A DNA stretch of 64,000 nt from Thermoanaerobacterales bacterium. Its GTDB lineage: Bacteria; Bacillota; Thermosediminibacteria; Thermosediminibacterales; Tepidanaerobacteraceae. The stretch is taken from assembly GCA_012840135.1 (NCBI GenBank), contig DUMA01000017.1:62001-126000 (forward strand), written 5' to 3'. Position 1 is the stretch's first letter. Every line of letters begins with the position of its first letter. Shown in pieces: positions 55,512-64,000 of the stretch. The notes below the pieces were generated by a model. The model had not been told where the DNA came from. It did no database searches and saw nothing but the letters and a program-made list of their open reading frames with translations. The position numbers were made by a program, and so were the translations under genes.

Positions 55512-56285
55512 TCATGCTTCTTTAAAGGCCGCCAGATCCCGGCATACATCCTTTGATTTCATGAGGGCCTCCCCCACCAGAATGCCGTCCACGCCTACGG
55601 ATTTGAGATAACGCACATCATTCGCCGTTTTTATACCGCTTTCTGCAATTTTTATTATGCCTTCCGGAATCCTGCCGATGAGCCTCTCGCAGGTCTTGAG
55701 ATCTACACTGAAATCTTTCAGGTTCCTGTTGTTTATGCCGATGATGCGGGCCCCGGAGTCCAGGGCCGCATCCAGCTCCTTTTCGTCATGGACCTCCACA
55801 AGGCAGTCAAGCCCCAGGGACCGTGCTTTTTTATAAAAATACCCGGTTTTTTCGCCGAGGACCGCCACGATGAGCAAAAGGGCGTCGGCTCCCAAGGCTT
55901 TCGCCTGGTAAATCTGGTATTCGTGGATGATAAAATCCTTTCTCAGTACGGGGCGGGAGGTTATATCTCTGACTATTTTCAGGAAGCTGTCGTCACCCAG
56001 AAAAAACTTTTTTTCCGTCAGCACCGATATGGCGTCCGCGCCGCCCCTTTCGTAGCAAGCCGCCGTGAAGGCCGGGTCAAGGTCCGGCTTTATGACCCCT
56101 CTAGAAGGGGAAGCCTTTTTTATCTCGGCGATGATTTTAATCCCTTTTTTTGCCGTCAAAGCTTTCTCCAGGCTCCTGGGGAGGCCCATATCCTTGATTT
56201 CATCCTCCAGGACTGACAAAGGCTTTTTTTCCATTTCATCTTTTAACTGCCGTTTTTTGCAGGCAATGATTTCATCCAGAATCAT
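55512..56285 (-). CDS. trpC: Indole-3-glycerol phosphate synthase
   Basis: TrpC closes the indole ring. The 257-aa TIM barrel shows [50 protein letters not shown] with a catalytic lysine, and [15 protein letters not shown]. It overlaps trpD as ATGA and lies 27 bp before trpF. Confidence 0.97.
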   Translation of the reverse strand: MILDEIIACKKRQLKDEMEKKPLSVLEDEIKDMGLPRSLEKALTAKKGIKIIAEIKKASPSRGVIKPDLDPAFTAACYERGGADAISVLTEKKFFLGDDSFLKIVRDITSRPVLRKDFIIHEYQIYQAKALGADALLLIVAVLGEKTGYFYKKARSLGLDCLVEVHDEKELDAALDSGARIIGINNRNLKDFSVDLKTCERLIGRIPEGIIKIAESGIKTANDVRYLKSVGVDGILVGEALMKSKDVCRDLAAFKEA

Positions 56286-57295
56286 ACGGCCGCCCTGCTT
56301 TCTCTTATAAACTCATTCAATTTTTCAAAGGCGGCCCCCGAGTCTATCAGATTCTGAGCCATCTGTACGCCTTCCTTGAGGTCCTCCGCAACTTCGCCCA
56401 CATATAGGGCCGCAGCGCTGTTCAACACCACCACATCCCTCTGCGGGCCCTTTTTGCCCTGCAGCACATCCAAAATTACCCCTGCATTGTAGCTGCTGTC
56501 CCCTCCGGCTATTTCCTCAGGTTTTGCCAGGGGAATGCCGAAGTCCCTGGGGTTTATGGTATAATTTTTAATCATGCCGTCTTTTACTTCACTCACTATG
56601 GTCTCCCTGGTGGTGGTTATTTCATCGAGGCCGTCGCGCCCGTGGACCACCATGGCCCTTTTGACTCCGAGTTTCAGCAGCACCCGGGCCAGGGGCCTTG
56701 TGAGGATTCCGTCGTACACGCCCAGGACCTGGCCCCGGACGGAGGCCGGGTTGGTCAGCGGCCCCAGGATATTGAAGACGGTCCTGGTACCCAGCTCTTT
56801 CCGGGGACCGGCCACGTTTTTCATGGCGGAGTGATAAAGGGGGGCGAACAGGAATGTAATTCCCACTTTTTCAATACACCTTCCGGCATCTTCCGGCTCT
56901 AAATCTATCTTTGCCCCCAGGGCTTCAAGGACATCGGCGCTGCCGCTCTTGCTGGATACGGCTTTATTGCCGTGTTTTGCAACCTTCACTCCCCCGGCGG
57001 CGGCCACAAACGCCACGGCGGTGGATATATTGAAGGTTTTGCCGCCGTCTCCGCCCGTGCCGCATGTATCTATGGCGAAACCCTCGACATCCACCTTCCT
57101 GGCCCTGGACCTCATGGACCGGGCAAATCCCGTGATTTCCTCCACTTTTTCCCCTTTCATCCTCATCCCAACCAGAAAACCGCCTATCTGAGACGGTGCG
57201 GCCTTGCCGTCCATGATATGGTCCATGGCCTCCCGGGCTTCGTTCTCGCTTAGATCCTCTCTCATGATGACTTTTTTTATAATCTCATGAAACAT
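56282..57295 (-). CDS. trpD: Anthranilate phosphoribosyltransferase
   Basis: TrpD adds phosphoribosyl pyrophosphate to anthranilate. The protein (337 aa) shows [41 protein letters not shown] and the [11 protein letters not shown] segment. The ATG at 57295 lies nine bases after GGAGG, whereas the GTG at 57304 touches it, so 57295 is chosen. The start lies within the end of trpG. Confidence 0.97.
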   Translation of the reverse strand: MFHEIIKKVIMREDLSENEAREAMDHIMDGKAAPSQIGGFLVGMRMKGEKVEEITGFARSMRSRARKVDVEGFAIDTCGTGGDGGKTFNISTAVAFVAAAGGVKVAKHGNKAVSSKSGSADVLEALGAKIDLEPEDAGRCIEKVGITFLFAPLYHSAMKNVAGPRKELGTRTVFNILGPLTNPASVRGQVLGVYDGILTRPLARVLLKLGVKRAMVVHGRDGLDEITTTRETIVSEVKDGMIKNYTINPRDFGIPLAKPEEIAGGDSSYNAGVILDVLQGKKGPQRDVVVLNSAAALYVGEVAEDLKEGVQMAQNLIDSGAAFEKLNEFIRESRAAV

Positions 57296-57863
57296 ATTCA
57301 TCACCCTCCAGAAAATTTTTTAAAATGGATCTCCCCTCTTCCGTGAGTATTGACTCGGGATGAAATTGAACCCCGTAAACCGGAAATTTTTTATGGCGAA
57401 TGCCCATTATGACACCTCCGGCGGTCACTGCCGTCACCTCCAGTTCATCGGGCAGGGTACCGCCCTTTATGACCAGCGAGTGGTACCTCATGGCCGTAAT
57501 GGGATTTTTTATTCCTCTAAAGATCCCCCGGCCGTTGTGGGACACCCGTGATGTCTTGCCGTGGAAGATTTTTTCAGCGCCGGCGACCTCTGCCCCATAG
57601 GCCACGCCTATGGCCTGGTGCCCCAGGCATATGCCGAGGATCGGAATCCTGCCTTCGTTTTTCCTGATAAGATCCACGCATATGCCGGCATCTTCCGGCC
57701 TACCGGGTCCCGGAGAAAGGATTATCCTGCGGGCCCCCGAATTCATCACACCCTCCACGTCAATCTCATCGTTTCTGACCACCTCCGCTTCGGGGTAAAG
57801 CTCCCCCGCATACTGATACAGGTTGTATGTAAAGGAATCATAGTTGTCTATTATCAGAATCAC
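57285..57863 (-). CDS. trpG: Anthranilate synthase glutaminase component
   Basis: TrpG supplies ammonia to TrpE. The 192-aa class I glutaminase shows [27 protein letters not shown], the nucleophile in [12 protein letters not shown], and [11 protein letters not shown]. It is separate from TrpD, not fused, and overlaps trpE by four bases. Confidence 0.96.
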   Translation of the reverse strand: MILIIDNYDSFTYNLYQYAGELYPEAEVVRNDEIDVEGVMNSGARRIILSPGPGRPEDAGICVDLIRKNEGRIPILGICLGHQAIGVAYGAEVAGAEKIFHGKTSRVSHNGRGIFRGIKNPITAMRYHSLVIKGGTLPDELEVTAVTAGGVIMGIRHKKFPVYGVQFHPESILTEEGRSILKNFLEGDEYVS

Positions 57864-59311
57864 CCCAGCACCTCCTTTAAAGCCGCCGCTTTATTTAAAA
57901 CCTCCCGGTATTCTTTTTCGGGCACCGAGTCGCAAACTATGCCCGCTCCAGACTGGATGTAAGCCATGCCGTCCTTGAAAATGACGGTCCTTATGGCGAT
58001 GCAGAAATCCATGTTTCCCCTGAAGCCAAAATAGCCCACCGCCCCGGCATATATCCCGCGCCTTTTTTCCTCCAGCTCATCGATTATTTCCATGGCCCGT
58101 ATCTTGGGAGCTCCGGATACGGTCCCGGCCGGCAGGCAGGCCAGGAGGGCGTCGATACAAGTTTTACCCTGCTTTAACCTGCCGCTCACCGTGGACACGA
58201 TATGCATGACGTGAGAGTACATATCGACTTCCATGAAGCGTTCCACTTTCACGCTGCCGAACTCGCTCACCTTCCCCAGATCATTTCTGCCCAGATCTAC
58301 GAGCATGACGTGTTCGGCTCTCTCTTTTTCATCGGCCAGGAGTTCTTTTTTTAACTTTTCGTCTTCCTCCGGCATCTTTCCTCTGGGCCTGGTGCCCGCG
58401 ATGGGATTTGTGGTGACGATGCCGTCTTTTACGGCCACCAGGCTTTCGGGAGAAGAGCCCACCAGCTGGAAATCCCCGAAGTCCATATAAAAAAGATACG
58501 GCGACGGGTTGAGGGCCCTGAGCCTCCTGTAAGCTTCAAACGGGTCTACTTTTGCAGGGGCCGTCATTCGCTCGGACAGCACCACCTGAAATATGTCGCC
58601 GGCTTTGATGTATTCAACGGCCTTTCTCACTTTGTCGCAGAAGGAATTTTCGTTGCAACTTGCCCGAAATTCGGGAATCGAATTTTGGACCGTCGCCAGG
58701 GGATGCAAATCCTTTTTCCTCAAGACGGTGTTTTTTAATTCGTGAAGCCTTTCGACAATGTGTTCGTATTCGGTGTCTTCATCGGGTGTGGCATTGTACA
58801 CCACGTAAAGGTTGTGATAAAAATGGTCGTATATTATAACTACCCTGTAAAACATCAGGAAACATTCCGGCAGATGCAGTTCATCGGGATTGTCATCGGG
58901 AAGTTTTTCATAGAGCCTTATCACATCATAACCCACATACCCCACGGCGCCGCCCGTGAAGGCGGGCAAATCTGCGGGAAGCCCGGCCGGTGCGCTGTCG
59001 TAGCCGTATCTTTTAAAATAATCTCCCACGATATCCAGCACCCTGCCGTTTTCGGTCTTCACCCCGCCCTTTGAAACTGTCACAACCCTGTCTCCGTAAC
59101 TTTTAACGGCCATATGCGGGCTTGCTCCGAGAAAGGAGTATCTTCCCCAGTTTTTCCCGCATTCGGCGCTCTCCAGCAGGAACTTATGCCGGCCGTCCAG
59201 ATTGTAAAAAAGCTCAATGGGAGTAAATTCATCGGCATTTACCTTTAACACGACCGGAACCACACGGTCCTTCTTCATTGACTCAAACCCGCTTTTATCG
59301 GGAAACACCAT
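57860..59311 (-). CDS. trpE: Anthranilate synthase component I
   Basis: TrpE makes anthranilate from chorismate. The protein (483 aa) has the N-terminal tryptophan-binding LLESAECGKNWGRYSFLG region with the feedback motif. The C-terminal chorismate domain includes SSPESLVAVKDG, PIAGTRPRG, DLGRNDLGKVSEFGSVK, and CLPAGTVSGAPKIRAMEII. The ATG at 59311 follows GGGGTGG by six bases, while the track TTG at 59317 directly abuts it. First gene of trpEGDCFBA. Confidence 0.97.
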   Translation of the reverse strand: MVFPDKSGFESMKKDRVVPVVLKVNADEFTPIELFYNLDGRHKFLLESAECGKNWGRYSFLGASPHMAVKSYGDRVVTVSKGGVKTENGRVLDIVGDYFKRYGYDSAPAGLPADLPAFTGGAVGYVGYDVIRLYEKLPDDNPDELHLPECFLMFYRVVIIYDHFYHNLYVVYNATPDEDTEYEHIVERLHELKNTVLRKKDLHPLATVQNSIPEFRASCNENSFCDKVRKAVEYIKAGDIFQVVLSERMTAPAKVDPFEAYRRLRALNPSPYLFYMDFGDFQLVGSSPESLVAVKDGIVTTNPIAGTRPRGKMPEEDEKLKKELLADEKERAEHVMLVDLGRNDLGKVSEFGSVKVERFMEVDMYSHVMHIVSTVSGRLKQGKTCIDALLACLPAGTVSGAPKIRAMEIIDELEEKRRGIYAGAVGYFGFRGNMDFCIAIRTVIFKDGMAYIQSGAGIVCDSVPEKEYREVLNKAAALKEVLG

Positions 59312-59330
59312 ACACAACCACCCCTTTTTT

Positions 59331-59690
59331 TTGCGATAAAAAAAACACCCCGCCCTTTTGGGGCGAAGTGTGTCGCGGTGCCACCCAATTTTGACCTTGC
59401 GTAAAAGATGGTATCAAAAAAGGCACTTCTTCCTTAGGAAAAAGTGCCGTCTGCAAGCTGAGCCACCTAAAGCAAAGCCTTCTCGTTCCAGGTACGGAAT
59501 GAAAAACATTCGATACCCTGTCCTTTTAACGGCGGACTTTCCGTCTTCTGCTACTTCAAAGTTCGCATAGCTTCTCCCGGGCCCATTCAACGGCAACCGC
59601 GGCACCGGTCTTCCACCGCCACCGGCTCGCTTCGGCCTGAATCGCCGCCTACTCTTCCCGTTCATCGAATTTTCTTTCTTTACTTGTTGT
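59331..59690 (-). promoter_or_regulatory. Tryptophan T-box leader with terminator
   Basis: The minus-strand RNA begins with a T-box stem I signature (GATGAACGGGAAGAGTAGG). It carries a large stem with GGTGGCGGTGGAAGACCGGTGCCGC, then GAATGGGCCC with UGG as the likely Trp specifier. The T-box itself is GGGTGGCACCGCG at 59374-59386. The terminator CGCCCC-AAAA-GGGCG is followed by a T-run. Uncharged tRNA-Trp would favour the antiterminator and turn the operon on. A hairpin GGCACTT..AAGTGCC with TTTTTT lies between stem I and the T-box, probably stem III. Confidence 0.92.
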
Positions 59691-59751
59691 TTTTTATAAT
59701 ACACCCAAAGCTTTGATATGTCAATAGCCATTTTACCTTTGTCAATCTTCT

Positions 59752-62700
59752 TCAATCATAACTTTTAGATTCACTTTTTATCATTTTAGAAAATAGTTCA
59801 TCTATCATATTCAGTTCATTGGAAATGATTGTTCGCACTTTTTTTCTAAGATCGCCCACACTTTTTTTGTCCACGTCTTGAATGCTTTTGAGCCATTTTA
59901 ATACTTTTCCATTGCATTCCAAGCCAAGGTCAGATAATTGTTTGTGGAGTTGATCCGATTCATTGAATTTGGGAATAGGTGCCACATCGAATATCTTTTT
60001 ATGGACATTGGGATGATTTTTTTGGGACTTTTTTCTCAACGGTCCCAGGAGGTCATCAATTATAGACGAATTTAAGCATGCGCACAGATAATATGCTTCT
60101 CTAACATCGTCCGTCTCATAATAATAAAATGCACTTTCAACAATAAAACCGTTAATGGAAACCCCAAATAGATGGGTTGCCTGGCGCAATATTTCATCCG
60201 TTTCGACAACACAGGCAACACTGACACGCTGAAAATTGGGATAAATTACTTTGTATTTCTTTAATGGATTCTGTGCGGTTAATTTTTTTTGGTAGTCGAT
60301 CCATTCAAATATGGTCGTATTATTTTTTGTTTTTTTTGATCGCAGCTTAGACCAATTGAAATCGGCCTGTTTTATCCATTCCGCCAGCTTAAAACATCCC
60401 TTTTCATTCGCAGAATCAATATCGACAATTTGATAGCCATTGTTCACGGGTTCTATGGGAAGAACTATCATCTGTATATTTCTGTATGCAAAGGGAATTA
60501 CATCATCACCGAGTAAAGTGCAGTAAAGAAAAGGCGACTCGATATTTCCCCTTATCTCTATATCTTTATAGTCTCGAACAGGGCCGCTTTTACTCGGCGT
60601 AAAAGTAATTACCGGCGGACAGTTTAAATCAAAGCCCAAGGGAGACCGGTTTAACTTTACAAACCAAAATGAACGCGGCACAATTGTCGCTCCTTGTTTG
60701 AATCTCGACCTGTAATAACTGACTGCATTTTCCGTGGTGCCCCTGCCGGAGGCCCAGAATGACCTTTTTCCTCGTATATGGAGATAATAACCTGTCCTGG
60801 TTACTTTCAGTTGTTTTTCGGCTTCCGGTAAACCTGCATTTTTACATTCCAGATTGCCCTGTAATATAATTCCATCAACCGGATAATTCATCGCAGAATC
60901 CTTGCTTTTTCTTGCCATAACTACGCAAGAAGGAACATTAAACAGCGGTGTTACATTTTCACAATCCCAAATTTCCTCCCACAACAAATTATCCTGATAA
61001 TCAGCTTTTAGCTTAAATATACGCCTTCGCAAACCGTCATGCTGGTCGGCATAAAATATACTCTTGGGGAAAACAAAAGCAATCACGCCGCCACTTTTCA
61101 GGTATAGATCCGCTGTGCGAACCAGAAACAGAGCGGCCATTTCAAGATGGGTAACAAGCTCGCTGCGACCCAACAGCAATTCATATTCGTGTAGAATTTG
61201 TTTTTTCAGAAAATCCTGATATGGCTTGTTTAAAAATCGAAGGGCGATCCACGGCGGATTTCCGACAACGCAATCAAACTTGTTTCTCCAAAACAGGGGT
61301 TTAAAAATGTTTTTCAGCATATATGCCCAGATACTGTCCCGTTCTGCATTCAAAAATTCCATTAATGTTCCGGATAACTCATATAATGATTCAACAATAG
61401 ATTGATCATTTACATGCGGAAATTTCCGTGCTGAAAGCAGGTTTTTGAATGATTCCATAGAAAGGGATCCGTTATTCTGCTTGTTCTTTTCGGCAAACTC
61501 CCCGGCTAGATTAACCGCCCGGTCGTAGTCATAAATGTGCTGCAGAAGAGTCTCGGGAATTTTCACTTTACGATTTTCAAGCTGTACGCAGTAATATGTC
61601 GATTCCCTTTCAACATCGCTCTCGGGAAGTAAAATTGTATCGGCCAGATAGACGGGTATAGCGACATTCCCTGCGCTCCTCTTTTTCAACAATTCTCCCA
61701 GAGCCATTATATAATTGGTCTTTGCAATCATTACCGCCAGTGGATGTACATCAGCGCCTGTAACCGACTTTAAGATATGGGTTAGAGTATCACTGCTATT
61801 TCCCAAACGTTCACGTTTTTCCTGAATTGCCAGGTACAGAAAGGTTCCGGAACCGCACGAAGGGTCAAACATATCACATCGAGGATTGTCATCCAGAATT
61901 TTTTTAATAATCTTATGCGCCAGCCAGTCCGGAGTGTAATATTCTCCAAGATCGTGACGGGTTTCCGGGTCCACCAGTTCTTGATACAACATTTTTAAAA
62001 CATCTCCGGAAGCTCTGGTCAGGTCATAATTCGTTAAAAGACTAAAAAATTGATTTGCTATTTTTACCGTCACATTCCGGGCTTCTTTGCGTATAAGCCA
62101 TGCAAAAAAATCCTCTTCAATAAAATTTTCAATTCCCTGGTTTTTGAAAAACTGACCGCTCAGAATCTCGTAAATATGGTCTGCATCGTCAGTTAAAGAC
62201 GCATGTTCCGCGAGTCTCATCCATGCCATAAGTTTTGCCAGTGTTGCCAAATAGGTATGGCGAACAAACAATTCATCTCCCGTAACCTTATTGCCATATA
62301 CGATGCTCAAATACTTCTCCCAATTTTCATATATCACTTTATACATGCTATGGCATTTTAATTTGTTCCACAGGGCCAGGAGGTTATTAATTATAACGTG
62401 AAATGCATGACTTTGTACGCCGAAATCTTTTTTAAAGTTCACGCTATCCGGATGGAGCCTGCATTGCCGAAAAAAATAGCGATCAAGGAAAAAGTAAATT
62501 TCTGCAGGATTTAGGTCATTCCAGTTGACCCTTTCATTTAAATTTAGCTCGATGTTATCAGGCGTGATGTCCCCTGCCGGTTCTAAAAGCGAGGGGGAAT
62601 AGGTGTAAAAACGTTCACCGTCTGTTGCAATGCATATATACGGTGTTCTTTCATCACTATGTTCCTGGAGCCATAATATGGCCAAATACTTTCGTAATTG

Positions 62701-63027
62701 TTCTTTCGCCTGCGACAATTTTTTAGGAATACTTGATTCGAATTCAATTATTATATTGCCATAAAGATTGTCTACTTCACCCTTCAGAACATGGTCTTTT
62801 TCTTTTACTTTAATGAAACTTTCAATTCCGCCCACATATGATTCGATAAATGTTGACTTATATCCAAAAAGTTCCTGCAGCAATAATGTGAACATCATGG
62901 ACCGCGCGGTTTCTTTATGACAGTTATTTATATTGCTCAAGTAAGTTTTAATTTTGTCGGAAATATCGAAACCGAATTTTGAATGCCCAGGATGAACATT
63001 TTTTGTGAAAGGTTGTTTATCTTTCAA
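59752..63027 (-). CDS. Type IIG-like restriction-modification protein (N6-adenine methylase with putative nuclease domain)
   Basis: The 1091-aa protein starts at a TTG behind AGGGGA. Residues about 70-120 hold a PD-(D/E)XK-like pattern (LKGEVDNLYGNIIIEFESS), although the usual E-x-K is E-x-E. The methylase core shows the SAM motif I MFDPSCGSGTFLYLA near 390 and the catalytic motif IV VVGNPPWIAL near 590, of gamma/N6-adenine type. The C-terminal 400 residues probably hold target recognition. No separate specificity subunit or BREX/DISARM gene is nearby, so it is most likely a stand-alone enzyme. AT-richer text than the adjacent trp genes hints at transfer. Confidence 0.85.
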   Translation of the reverse strand: MKDKQPFTKNVHPGHSKFGFDISDKIKTYLSNINNCHKETARSMMFTLLLQELFGYKSTFIESYVGGIESFIKVKEKDHVLKGEVDNLYGNIIIEFESSIPKKLSQAKEQLRKYLAILWLQEHSDERTPYICIATDGERFYTYSPSLLEPAGDITPDNIELNLNERVNWNDLNPAEIYFFLDRYFFRQCRLHPDSVNFKKDFGVQSHAFHVIINNLLALWNKLKCHSMYKVIYENWEKYLSIVYGNKVTGDELFVRHTYLATLAKLMAWMRLAEHASLTDDADHIYEILSGQFFKNQGIENFIEEDFFAWLIRKEARNVTVKIANQFFSLLTNYDLTRASGDVLKMLYQELVDPETRHDLGEYYTPDWLAHKIIKKILDDNPRCDMFDPSCGSGTFLYLAIQEKRERLGNSSDTLTHILKSVTGADVHPLAVMIAKTNYIMALGELLKKRSAGNVAIPVYLADTILLPESDVERESTYYCVQLENRKVKIPETLLQHIYDYDRAVNLAGEFAEKNKQNNGSLSMESFKNLLSARKFPHVNDQSIVESLYELSGTLMEFLNAERDSIWAYMLKNIFKPLFWRNKFDCVVGNPPWIALRFLNKPYQDFLKKQILHEYELLLGRSELVTHLEMAALFLVRTADLYLKSGGVIAFVFPKSIFYADQHDGLRRRIFKLKADYQDNLLWEEIWDCENVTPLFNVPSCVVMARKSKDSAMNYPVDGIILQGNLECKNAGLPEAEKQLKVTRTGYYLHIRGKRSFWASGRGTTENAVSYYRSRFKQGATIVPRSFWFVKLNRSPLGFDLNCPPVITFTPSKSGPVRDYKDIEIRGNIESPFLYCTLLGDDVIPFAYRNIQMIVLPIEPVNNGYQIVDIDSANEKGCFKLAEWIKQADFNWSKLRSKKTKNNTTIFEWIDYQKKLTAQNPLKKYKVIYPNFQRVSVACVVETDEILRQATHLFGVSINGFIVESAFYYYETDDVREAYYLCACLNSSIIDDLLGPLRKKSQKNHPNVHKKIFDVAPIPKFNESDQLHKQLSDLGLECNGKVLKWLKSIQDVDKKSVGDLRKKVRTIISNELNMIDELFSKMIKSESKSYD

Positions 63028-63335
63028 CGCAAATCCCCTTTCACCTGGCTTCCTGAATAATAATTACAAAACATGATATGCTGCATTTTTCAAAACCATG
63101 AAACATTATGTTAACTTTTATTGTGAATTCGTGTAATTTGGCATTAAAAAAGTCATGGAGTTTCCATGGCAAAACATGGAATTCCATGACTGTTTAATTC
63201 CGCAGGCGCAGGGCTTATGCGGCATTTAAAAAATCACCCTGCCCGTCTGCCGCCCCGGCCCTTATTTACCTGTCGAAAAAGACGCTAAAGCCGTGAAATC
63301 TGAGCGCCCGTGGCGTGTTTTTAAACAAGCATTTT
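63028..63335. other. Non-coding stretch of about 300 bp
   Basis: It holds the AT-rich upstream region of the restriction-modification gene, the large hairpin at 63151-63191 and about 140 bp of GC-rich sequence without a gene. I see nothing else to name in it. Confidence 0.6.
63151..63191. terminator. Bidirectional-looking terminator hairpin
   Basis: AGTCATGGA..TTTCCATG pairs with CATGGAA..TCCATGACT (about 16 bp with one bulge, 6-nt loop). On the minus strand TTTTTTAATG follows, as expected for ending the transporter pseudogene transcript. Confidence 0.8.
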
Positions 63336-63694
63336 TTAAAACGACTCCGCTTCTTCACTTCCCACCCGACTTCCTTTTTTAAAATCCCTTCCGGCGGAAA
63401 CGGCGCACCTCAAGGTGACAGCGGCCAGCACAATCAGACCCCCAGCGATGGCCCATTTGCCGGGGGGTTCGCCCAGCATCAAAAATACCCAGACAGGATT
63501 TGCGATGGGCTCGATAACCGGAATCAACACCGCTTCCAGAGCCGACACGGATTTTATGGCTGTGGGGCTATGGCGAGGGGGTTCCACCTGACCCACTTGA
63601 TGAAAAATCCGCCGGTGCTCCACAGCAGGGCGGCACATATAAGGTATATGATTGCTCTCATTCTTGGCGGATTTTGGTGTTCCCAAAAGCCCAT
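63336..63694 (-). pseudogene. EamA transporter pseudogene with a large internal deletion
   Basis: A good start (GAAGGGAG then ATG at 63694) opens a frame whose RMRAIIYLICAALLWSTGGF segment and following NPLAIA match the start of the intact transporter at 51374-52243. It then jumps, in another frame, to TAIKSVSALEAVLIPVIEP and the matching C-terminus. About 160 central residues are missing and the frame is broken at the junction. The ORF track frame covers only the second part. It is a decayed duplicate. Confidence 0.88.
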
Positions 63695-63774
63695 GTTTAC
63701 TCCCTTCAATCTAAATAACCATGTCTGTCATAATTTTCCGTAACTCCATACATCAGCCATTTATCACAGTTAAA

Positions 63775-64000
63775 TCACTCATACAGCTTTAATTCTTTTA
63801 TGACATCGGCAATATTATAAAAATCCATGTCGTCGTGCAACAACAATAAATCATTTTCTATGGCCGTTTGGGCAATCAAAAGGTCAATAGTACTTCGCAC
63901 CGTTATCCCTGCTTTCCTGCATCTAAAATACATTTTCGCTGCCTCTTCATAAGACTTTTTCCCGTGGCGCAACTCATAAAATCTTTGTGTATCAAGATAC
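63775..64000 (-). CDS. PIN-domain (VapC-like) protein, C-terminal part
   Basis: The frame stays open from the window edge (YLDTQRFYELRHGKK upstream of the track start at 63972), so the gene begins outside. The visible 75 residues match the end of VapC-type PIN ribonucleases: VRSTIDLLIAQTAIENDLLLLHDDMDFYNIA carries the later acidic residues of the active site. The partner antitoxin would be expected just upstream, beyond the window. Confidence 0.82.
   Translation of the reverse strand, partial: YLDTQRFYELRHGKKSYEEAAKMYFRCRKAGITVRSTIDLLIAQTAIENDLLLLHDDMDFYNIADVIKELKLYE

Noticed and set aside
59414-59755. 113-aa ORF on the minus strand before trpE
   Set aside because: It translates the T-box stem I and stem III of the trp leader; the arginine- and glycine-rich text reflects RNA stems, not a protein.
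1-64000. CRISPR arrays, tRNA and rRNA genes, prophage
   Set aside because: No regularly spaced repeat array, no tRNA cloverleaf or CCA end, no rRNA segment and no phage structural gene was seen.

Overview
The window reads as chromosomal DNA of a Gram-positive clostridial Firmicute, probably an anaerobe of the Thermosediminibacter/Thermoanaerobacter kind. The supporting features are strong GGAGG ribosome-binding sites, SLH-anchored surface proteins, a tryptophan T-box, a GlnR/MerR nitrogen regulator beside two GSI-alpha glutamine synthetases, PdxS/PdxT with a MocR-type PdxR, and a cyclic-di-GMP-I riboswitch. The species assignment is inference only.

Layout. (1) 1-1051: 3' part of a PLP aminotransferase. 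(2) 1119-14158, minus strand: a four-gene surface operon (Ig-like 1.2k-aa protein, IPT/TIG 2.05k-aa protein, a beta-repeat protein, an SLH-anchored protein) behind a c-di-GMP-I riboswitch with a switchable hairpin. (3) 14.2-14.9 kb: a non-coding stretch with four perfect DnaA boxes and a relic of a duplication. (4) 14.9-32.2 kb, all minus strand: a prenyl-FMN (de)carboxylase island with three UbiD enzymes, two UbiX flavin prenyltransferases, two zinc-ribbon partner proteins, an LpdD-like prFMN chaperone, two complete TctABC transporters, an SLC13-type and an MFS transporter, one unknown protein and an Lrp regulator. Several leaders in this island carry repeated 17-nt hairpin motifs next to terminators. 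(5) 32.4-46.9 kb: central metabolism. It holds ilvN-ilvD, pfkA, pdxST with divergent pdxR, two glnA genes with divergent glnR, a GntR regulator, a UbiA/polyprenyl synthase pair, a ferritin-like protein and a flavin reductase-like protein. (6) 47-52.7 kb: accessory genes (small membrane protein, MFS, AAA/PD-(D/E)XK protein, EamA transporter, truncated GNAT) and a structured non-coding stretch. (7) 52.9-59.7 kb: complete trpEGDCFBA operon with a T-box leader. (8) 59.75-64 kb: a solitary Type IIG-like restriction-modification protein, an internally deleted EamA pseudogene and the end of a PIN-domain gene.

How the genes work together. The island looks built for importing organic acids through Tct, SLC13 and MFS carriers and decarboxylating or carboxylating them with prFMN enzymes. 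UbiX makes the cofactor, the LpdD-like protein probably helps load it, and each zinc-ribbon protein probably partners the UbiD encoded just upstream of it. The surface operon is likely switched with the motile/sessile transition by c-di-GMP. Coordinates of gene starts were moved from the ORF track where a ribosome-binding site lies inside the longer ORF.
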